Source: CAYMLL01 sp964390645 (lineage in GTDB: Bacteria; Planctomycetota; UBA8108). Taken from it: a stretch of 64,000 nucleotides of DNA. The notes beneath the pieces are model-generated. The model did no database searches. It saw nothing but the letters and a program-made list of their open reading frames with translations, and had not been told where the DNA came from. Shown piece by piece: positions 58,733 to 64,000 of the stretch. How positions within the stretch are numbered: the first letter of the stretch is position 1; every line of letters begins with the position of its first letter. Position numbers and translations under genes: made by a program. The stretch spans positions 1 to 64,000 of the forward strand of contig CAYMLL010000005.1 of the NCBI GenBank assembly GCA_964390645.1. Reading direction: 5' to 3'.

Positions 58733-58980
58733 CCCGGCCGTCGGCAGGTCGCGCGCCCTCGTCTCGCCTTCGTGGGTCGACGGCCTGTCCGGGTCTGAAC
58801 CAGCGGTCGCGTGTGCCGCGCCGGCGCTCTCCTGGGGACCGGCCGTGGCTCCGGCGGACGCGCCGCCGACGCATCTTCGTGGCTGATCGGCAGGAGTCCG
58901 CCGCGTCCCTCATTTGCTGGCCCTGGCCGGGTTCCGGCGATATTCTGGGTACGGTCTCACGGAAGCACGGAGGTGTCTTG

Positions 58981-59511
58981 TTGCGCTGTTCGAGCCTCGT
59001 CCTCGCGGGAGCCGTCCTGCTGTCGGAGGGTGTCGGAAGGGCCGGTGACGGGCCGGTCTTCTCGTTCGACGTGACTCCGAGACCGGAGAGAGTCGAGGTC
59101 GCGCCGGGAGCGGCGTTCACTCTCGACTCCGAGGTCACGCTGCGAACCACGGAGAACCCTTCGGATACCGGCGCGCAGGGATGGACCTTCAGCCTGGTCT
59201 CCGATGGCATCACGGTCGTCGACGTGAGCACCGCCGGAACTCTTGCAGCGAGCATCCACGACGACCCTCCGGGCCTGATGGATACCGGTTTCGTTGTCGT
59301 CGAGGTCGGGACTCGTGGGATCGGTGAGTGCGTCGATCGCATCAGCGCGCTCTCCTCCATCGTCCTGTCCTTCGTCCGCGTCGTCACGCTGCCCGCTGAC
59401 GGCGTCGCGGAGGTTGCCCGGGTCACCTTCGCGGGTGTCGGGCCGGCCGAAGCGGGTGACGCGCTCCCCGCGAGCGTCTTCTTCCTCGATGGCTGCGAGG
59501 GCGAAGGCTGA
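58981..59511 (+). CDS. N-terminal part of secreted dockerin-containing protein, ended by in-frame TGA
   Basis: I place the start at TTG 58981, 7 nt after GGAGG (58969-58973), beginning a signal peptide (LVLAGAVLLSEGVGRA). This gives 176 codons to TGA 59509-59511. The body is a beta-sandwich domain ('FSFDVTPRPERVEVAPGA', 'GWTFSLVSDGITVVDVSTA', 'VEVARVTFAGVG'). This domain regularly precedes planctomycete dockerin-like tails. The sequence just before the stop ('LDGCEGEG') continues in the same frame as 'PQYNQVSWRG' and the dockerin repeats (next entry). So the stop is either a nonsense mutation, a base error (CGA to TGA is one change), or read-through. The protein lacks its tail otherwise. Confidence 0.7.
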   Translation: MRCSSLVLAGAVLLSEGVGRAGDGPVFSFDVTPRPERVEVAPGAAFTLDSEVTLRTTENPSDTGAQGWTFSLVSDGITVVDVSTAGTLAASIHDDPPGLMDTGFVVVEVGTRGIGECVDRISALSSIVLSFVRVVTLPADGVAEVARVTFAGVGPAEAGDALPASVFFLDGCEGEG

Positions 59512-59871
59512 CCGCAGTACAACCAGGTCTCCTGGAGGGGGACCACTCGATCCGCCACGCTCGGAAGGCACGACTTCGACGTCGTGGCCGTCGGTGGCCT
59601 CTTCCGCCGTGGTGACCCGAACGACGACGGCCGCCTCGACATCTCGGATCCCGTCATGATCCTCGGTTGCAAGTTCCTGGGCGAGGAGTGTCCGACCTGT
59701 CGCGATTCCGGCGACGCGAACGACGATGGCAATCTCGACATCAGCGACGCCGTGATGCTGCTGCAGCACCTCTTCCTCGCTCCCCGGCCTCCCGGGCCGC
59801 CCGGCCCCTTTCGTTGCGGTCCGGACCCGACCGAGGACTCGATTCCCCCCTGCGACTACACGAGCTGCTGA
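59512..59871 (+). pseudogene. Dockerin-like C-terminal tail separated by in-frame TGA
   Basis: The frame continues from the TGA with 'PQYNQVSWRGTTRSATL' and two dockerin-like repeats ('RGDPNDDGRLDISDPVMIL', 'GDANDDGNLDISDAVMLL'), ending at TGA 59869-59871. Each repeat has the D/N-x-D/N-G-x-x-D calcium loop, and the tail shows the lineage's 'CGPDPTEDS' ending. It has no good start codon with a ribosome site (GTG 59584 lies inside), so it is best read as the 3' part of the preceding gene. Confidence 0.7.
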
Positions 59872-59953
59872 CGTGGAACGTCGTGGGCACGCGGGAGAGA
59901 ACGCCCGCCTCCGCGGTAGCGGGGCGCGACGACAGCGTGAAGAGGCGAGTGTC

Positions 59954-60535
59954 GTGTCGGGGCGTGCTCTGCGAGAGTCCGGAGCCGGCGATCCGGTCGG
60001 TCTGCCGGAGCCGTCCTCGTGGCTCGTCGAGAACGCGCACCTCCTTCCGCGCCGCGGACGGGCTCTGGACGTCGCCTGTGGCCGGGGGCGTCACGCTCTG
60101 CGCCTCGCGGCGGTCGGACTCGACGTGCTCGCCGTCGATCGCGACCGAGCGGCGCTCGAGTGGCTCGAACGAGCGGCGCAGGGGCTCGGATACCGGGTGC
60201 GGACCGAGTGCCTCGATCTCGAGACGGGGCCCTTTCCGCGCGGCCGCGAGCGCTGTGATCTCGGCCGTGAGCTCCATGACGTCGTCGTCGTCGTCCACTA
60301 CCTCCACCGGCCTCTCTTTCCCGCGTTGATGGAGTGTCTGCGCCCGGGAGGCCTGCTTCTCTACGAGACGTTCACGGTCGAGCAGGGCGAGCGTGGCAGG
60401 CCGTCGAACCCGGACTTCCTGCTCGAGCCGGGCGAGCTGCCGCGGAGAGTCGAGCCCCTGGAGATCCTCGCGCAGCGCGAGGGCGAGTTCGACGGGCGTC
60501 ACGTCGCGAGCGTCGCGGCGCGCAAGCACGGCTGA
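59954..60535 (+). CDS. Class I SAM-dependent methyltransferase, TehB-like
   Basis: The product has about 193 residues from GTG 59954, preceded by GAGG at 59942-59945; an earlier GTG at 59873 would add an unlike N-terminus overlapping the dockerin tail. SAM-binding motif I is 'ALDVACGRGRHALRLA', followed by 'DVLAVDRDRAALEWLERAA' (motif II, acidic). 'FPALMECLRPGGLLLYETF' matches the later Gly-rich strand, and 'FLLEPGELPRRV' is common to small TehB-like enzymes. The substrate is unknown; TehB itself methylates tellurite and selenite. Cytoplasmic. It stands between the broken dockerin gene and the DUF1549/DUF1553 gene. Confidence 0.85.
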   Translation: MSGRALRESGAGDPVGLPEPSSWLVENAHLLPRRGRALDVACGRGRHALRLAAVGLDVLAVDRDRAALEWLERAAQGLGYRVRTECLDLETGPFPRGRERCDLGRELHDVVVVVHYLHRPLFPALMECLRPGGLLLYETFTVEQGERGRPSNPDFLLEPGELPRRVEPLEILAQREGEFDGRHVASVAARKHG

Positions 60536-60672
60536 GCGTCGAAGGACGTTCAGCTCGCCTGGCCACCCCGTTCCGGGTGTACGCACGGGTCTGCTGGACA
60601 CGGGTCTCGGAGTGTGGTCCCATCGATCGTGTTGTGACCGGCTCGTTCCGACTCCGATAAGCAGGCCCGCCG

Positions 60673-63600
60673 ATGGTCCGCAAGGCTCCCGTTCAGACCG
60701 CTCTCGTCGCCGTGCTCCTCGCCGCGTCGCCCGCGTTCGCACAGGACGCTGCCGGTGCTCCTGCGAAGATCGACCTCTCCAGGCTTCCGAAGGCAGCGGA
60801 GCGCGAGGTCGACTTCACGAGCGACGTGCGCCCGATCCTCGGGAGCAGGTGTCTTCGCTGCCATTCGGCGAAGAAGGCGAAGGGCGGGCTGCGCCTCCAT
60901 GCCGAGGCGGCGGCGCGCGCCGGAGGCGACTCGGGCCCGGTGATCCTGCCGGGGGATGGCGCGGGAAGTCGTCTGGTCCACCTCGTCTCGGGGCTCGACG
61001 AGCTGGTGATGCCGCCGGGCAAATCGAAGCGGCTGAGCGCCGACGAGGTTGCGGTGCTGATCGCGTGGATCGACCAGGGCGCCCGTTGGGGCCGGGCTGC
61101 GGCGGGTGACGCGGCCGCGAGCGGCTCCGAGCACTGGTCCTTCGTGCCGGTCGCTCGTCCTGAGCCCCCGGCGGTGAAGGAGACCGGCCGGCTCCGGAAC
61201 CCCATCGATCGCTTCGTGCTGGCGAGGCTCGAGAAGGAGGGTCTTCGCCCGGGTCCCGAAGCCGACCGTGCCACCCTGCTGCGGCGCCTCAGCCTCGACC
61301 TCCTCGGCCTCCTGCCGGCCCCCGATGAGGTGACGAGCTTTGTCCGTGACGAGCGCCCGGACGCGTACGAGCGGCTCGTGCGTCGGCTGCTCGACTCGCC
61401 ACACTTCGGCGAGCGCTGGGGAAGGCACTGGCTCGATCTCGCGCGCTACGCCGACAGCGACGGCTACGAGAAGGACAACCAGCGCCCGTGGGCGTGGCGG
61501 TATCGCGACTGGGTGATCGATGCGATCAACCGCGACCTGCCGTTCGATCAGTTCACGCGCGAGCAGCTGGCCGGGGACCTGCTTCCGGACGCGACGCTCG
61601 AGCAGCGTGTCGCGACCGGCTTCCACCGCAACACGCTGACCAACACCGAGGGCGGCACCGATCAGGAGGAGTTCCGCGTCAAGGCGACCGTCGATCGCGT
61701 CAACACGACCGGCAGCGTCTGGCTCGGGCTCACGGTCGGCTGCGGCCAGTGTCACTCTCACAAGTACGATCCGCTCACGCAGCGTGAGTACTACGGGCTC
61801 TTCGCGTTCTTCAACAACGCCGACGAGAGGAATGGCGCCGCCCCGACACCGCGCGAGGTCGAGGATCTCGAGAGGCGTCGCCGGGAGTTCGACGGGAAGA
61901 AGCGTGAGCTCGAGACGTCACTCGCCGTCTACGAGAAGACACGTGCGACCGACCTTGCCGGCTGGCTCGACCAGGCCCGCGAGGTTTCCGGCTGGAAGAC
62001 GCTCGAGATTCTCGGCGCGAAGTCCTCCGGCGGCGCCAGGCTCGATGCGCGGGACGATGGCTCGGTCGTCGTTTCCGGCGTCAGCCCGGACACCGACGTG
62101 TACACGGTCCGCGCGTCGACGACGGAGCATGCGGTGACCGGGATACGACTGGAGGTGCTCACGGAAGACAGCCTGCCGAGGAAGGGACCGGGACGCGCCG
62201 ACAACGGCAACTTCGTCCTCTCGGAGATCGAGGTGCGCGTCTGGAAGGCGGGCGACGCGAGGGCCGGCGACGGCGACGGTGGGCGCGTCGTCAGAATCCG
62301 GCGCGCCGGCACCGACCACGCGCAGAAGGGCTTCGCGGTCGAGAGCGCGATCGACGGCAAGCTCGAGGGGGGCTGGGCGATCGCCGCCGGCGACGGGGCA
62401 GGCAATCGCCGTCGGGTCGCGACCTTCGAGCTCGAGGAGCCGGTCGGCTTTGCCGAGGGCACGGTGTTCGAGGTCACGATGCGTCAGAATCACGGCGGGC
62501 GTCATACCATCGGACGCTTCCGCCTCGGCGCGACGACGATGGACGCGGCCCTGATCCACAGCCCGCAGAGGACGCTCGAGCTCCTCGCCAGGCCGGCCGC
62601 GGAGCGGTCCGACGCTGACGGCAAGGCCCTTGCGCGAATCTACTTCTCGGCAGATGTCGACTGGAAGAAGGCGCGCGAAAAGCTGACGGAGCTCGAGAAA
62701 CAGGCGCCGAAGACATCCGGAACGCAGGCGCGGATGCTGGTCGAGCGACGTGGCAGTCGACGCAAGACACACGTTCTGATTCGCGGTGACTTCCTTCGCA
62801 AGGGGGCGGAGGTCGAGGCGACCGCTCCGGCAGTCCTCCATCCCCACCGCAAGCGAGGGGAGCACGCGGATCGTCTCGATCTCGCCGAGTGGATCATCGA
62901 CTCCCGGAATCCGTTGACCGCTCGTGTCGTCGTCAACCGGTGGTGGCAGCATCTCTTCGGACGCGGCATCGTCCCGAGCGTCGATGACTTCGGAGTACGC
63001 GGCGAGCTACCGACGCACCCCGCGCTTCTCGACTGGCTCGCCTCCGAGCTTCTCGAACTCGAGTGGAGCCGCAAGAAGATGATCGAGCTGATCGTCACAT
63101 CGCGGACCTATCGACAGTCGTCTGCGACACGCGCGGACATCGCGGAGAGGGACACGCAGAACGAGCTGCTCGCCCGTCAGAACCGGTATCGTGTCGAGGC
63201 GGAGATCGTGCGCGATATCTCCCTCGGTGTCGGCGGTCTGCTCTCCGAGAGGATCGGCGGGCCGAGCGTTCGCCCCCGGTTGCCGTCTGGCGTCAAGGAG
63301 CTCGGCTACGCGAACAGCATCAAGTGGTCCGAGAGCAAGGGAGAGGATCGTCTGCGTCGCGGCATGTACATCTTCTTCCAGCGTACGGTGCCGTATCCGA
63401 TGCTGATCGCGTTCGACACTCCGGACTCGAACGTCACCTGCCTCGAGCGCTCGAGGTCGAACACGCCGATCCAGGCCCTGACGCTGCTGAACGACCCGGT
63501 TTTCTTCGAGTGCGCGCAGGCTCTCGGCGCCCGGGTGCTTCGTGATCTGCCGGTGTCGTCGACCGAGGATCGAGTCCGCCACGCGTTTCGCCTCACCGTT

Positions 63601-63804
63601 GCCCGCACTCCCGGTTCGGGTGAGATCGCTCGCGTTGTCACCCTCTTCGACGAGCTGCGCGCGCTCTGCGAGGCGGACCCGGGGGCGGCGAGGTCGATCA
63701 TCGGCGAGCAACGTGTCGACGGCGTCGCCGTCGAGGATCTCGCGGCGTGGGTGACCATCGGACGCGTCCTGATGAACCTCGACGAGTTCGTCTCGCGCGG
63801 ATAA
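60673..63804 (+). CDS. PSCyt1-DUF1549-DUF1553 protein (planctomycete cytochrome-like)
   Basis: The product has 1043 residues from ATG 60673 with a signal peptide (VQTALVAVLLAASPAFAQ). The PSCyt1 cytochrome-c-like domain carries a haem motif C60-x-x-C63-H64 in 'SRCLRCHSAKKAK'. DUF1549 begins around residue 175 ('IDRFVLARLEKEGLRPGPE') with 'FGERWGRHWLDLARYADS' and a second CxxCH, C357-x-x-C360-H361 in 'CGQCHSHKYDP'. An inserted beta domain of about 200 residues separates it from DUF1553 ('NPLTARVVVNRWWQHLFG', 'NTPIQALTLLNDP'). Such proteins are expanded in Planctomycetota, and redox or polysaccharide-degradation roles are proposed without proof. The usual partner DUF1501 gene would lie beyond the window's right edge; the shorter paralogue at 7960 lacks PSCyt1. 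Confidence 0.92.
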   Translation: MVRKAPVQTALVAVLLAASPAFAQDAAGAPAKIDLSRLPKAAEREVDFTSDVRPILGSRCLRCHSAKKAKGGLRLHAEAAARAGGDSGPVILPGDGAGSRLVHLVSGLDELVMPPGKSKRLSADEVAVLIAWIDQGARWGRAAAGDAAASGSEHWSFVPVARPEPPAVKETGRLRNPIDRFVLARLEKEGLRPGPEADRATLLRRLSLDLLGLLPAPDEVTSFVRDERPDAYERLVRRLLDSPHFGERWGRHWLDLARYADSDGYEKDNQRPWAWRYRDWVIDAINRDLPFDQFTREQLAGDLLPDATLEQRVATGFHRNTLTNTEGGTDQEEFRVKATVDRVNTTGSVWLGLTVGCGQCHSHKYDPLTQREYYGLFAFFNNADERNGAAPTPREVEDLERRRREFDGKKRELETSLAVYEKTRATDLAGWLDQAREVSGWKTLEILGAKSSGGARLDARDDGSVVVSGVSPDTDVYTVRASTTEHAVTGIRLEVLTEDSLPRKGPGRADNGNFVLSEIEVRVWKAGDARAGDGDGGRVVRIRRAGTDHAQKGFAVESAIDGKLEGGWAIAAGDGAGNRRRVATFELEEPVGFAEGTVFEVTMRQNHGGRHTIGRFRLGATTMDAALIHSPQRTLELLARPAAERSDADGKALARIYFSADVDWKKAREKLTELEKQAPKTSGTQARMLVERRGSRRKTHVLIRGDFLRKGAEVEATAPAVLHPHRKRGEHADRLDLAEWIIDSRNPLTARVVVNRWWQHLFGRGIVPSVDDFGVRGELPTHPALLDWLASELLELEWSRKKMIELIVTSRTYRQSSATRADIAERDTQNELLARQNRYRVEAEIVRDISLGVGGLLSERIGGPSVRPRLPSGVKELGYANSIKWSESKGEDRLRRGMYIFFQRTVPYPMLIAFDTPDSNVTCLERSRSNTPIQALTLLNDPVFFECAQALGARVLRDLPVSSTEDRVRHAFRLTVARTPGSGEIARVVTLFDELRALCEADPGAARSIIGEQRVDGVAVEDLAAWVTIGRVLMNLDEFVSRG

Positions 63805-64000
63805 CGGCCCTTGATGAAGCGAGGCCAGCGGTCGTAGGATGGCCTTGTAATCCGGGTGGCGAGGAAGGACCGATCGACACATGAGCTGGTCGACCGTTTC
63901 CCGTCGTCATGCAAGAACCGGACGAGGGGGCTCCTCTTCGGGGGATCGTTTCGCAGGGCGCCGCCCTTGCAGCGAAAATATCGGGCCCGGGATGACATCG
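63805..64000. other. Terminal 196 bp, no certain gene
   Basis: A plus-strand frame opens at ATG 63881 (MSWSTVSRRHARTGRG) after GAGGAAGG at 63871 and runs off the window. It is too short to identify and has no family match. A downstream DUF1501 gene would be expected here from context, but the visible residues do not show its signal motif. Confidence 0.3.

Noticed and set aside
59509..59511. TGA as a possible selenocysteine codon
   Set aside because: The surrounding residues are a linker in a calcium-repeat protein, with no catalytic context, and I see no SECIS-like stem-loop just after it; Arg (CGA) fits better.

Overview
This is a high-GC window from a bacterium that is probably an uncultured member of the Planctomycetota. 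The taxonomic cue is gene content. There are two DUF1549/DUF1553 proteins with haem-type CxxCH motifs, one of them next to a DUF1501 protein. There are three secreted proteins ending in planctomycete-style dockerin-like calcium repeats, two of them very large CotH/lamin-tail-domain proteins. There are also several PQQ-type beta-propeller proteins, and gene fusions are common. The sequence looks like a draft or metagenomic scaffold: it has four N runs and several patches of degraded sequence.

Layout. 1-4.8 kb (+): end of a VIT/vWA protein, a second secreted vWA protein, a perfect 16-bp hairpin, then a response regulator and sensor kinase that overlap by 4 bp. 4.8-10 kb (-): an amidase with a 45-N gap, a DUF1501 protein and a DUF1549/DUF1553 protein in a tight operon. 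10-19.2 kb (-): truB, an RND exporter fused to a serine-hydrolase (class C beta-lactamase-like) domain, and a PQQ-propeller/methyltransferase/PQQ-propeller chimera broken by two false gaps. 19.3-29.7 kb (+): CCA-adding/HD protein, secreted alpha/beta hydrolase, DUF2071 protein, CrtI/PYROXD2-like oxidoreductase, FHA-transmembrane protein and a PQQ-propeller protein with a false gap. 29.8-35.2 kb (-): a 1785-residue CotH/lamin-tail/PKD/dockerin protein. 35.5-40.3 kb (+): penicillin-acylase-family protein and a HEAT-PQQ fusion. 40.6-42.5 kb (-): a sodium:solute symporter and its small two-helix partner. 42.7-49.8 kb: N-formylglutamate-amidohydrolase-like protein, macro-domain protein (-), HD protein, aconitase, M20 peptidase and AHSA1/SRPBCC protein (-). 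50-55.8 kb: a CehA/McbA-like metallohydrolase (-) interrupted near its 5' end by an amber codon, divergent from a second CotH/lamin-tail/dockerin protein (+). 56-64 kb (+): outer-membrane barrel, nucleotidyltransferase-TM-ectodomain fusion, a dockerin protein split by an in-frame TGA, a small methyltransferase, and a 1043-residue PSCyt1/DUF1549/DUF1553 protein.

How the genes fit together. Housekeeping functions (truB, cca, aconitase) are scattered among accessory genes for cell-surface and extracellular work: secreted adhesive or kinase-like CotH proteins, cytochrome-like DUF1549 proteins, propellers, an acylase and a surface barrel. No prophage, insertion sequence, CRISPR array, rRNA or tRNA was recognised by eye. 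The observations most worth a second look are the RND-hydrolase fusion with an extra helix, the nucleotidyltransferase-ectodomain fusion, the methyltransferase embedded between two propellers, a recurring -10-like hexamer 6-8 nt from start codons (possible leaderless mRNAs), two in-frame stops in otherwise intact genes, and diagnosable assembly artefacts around the N10 gaps and inside the aconitase.
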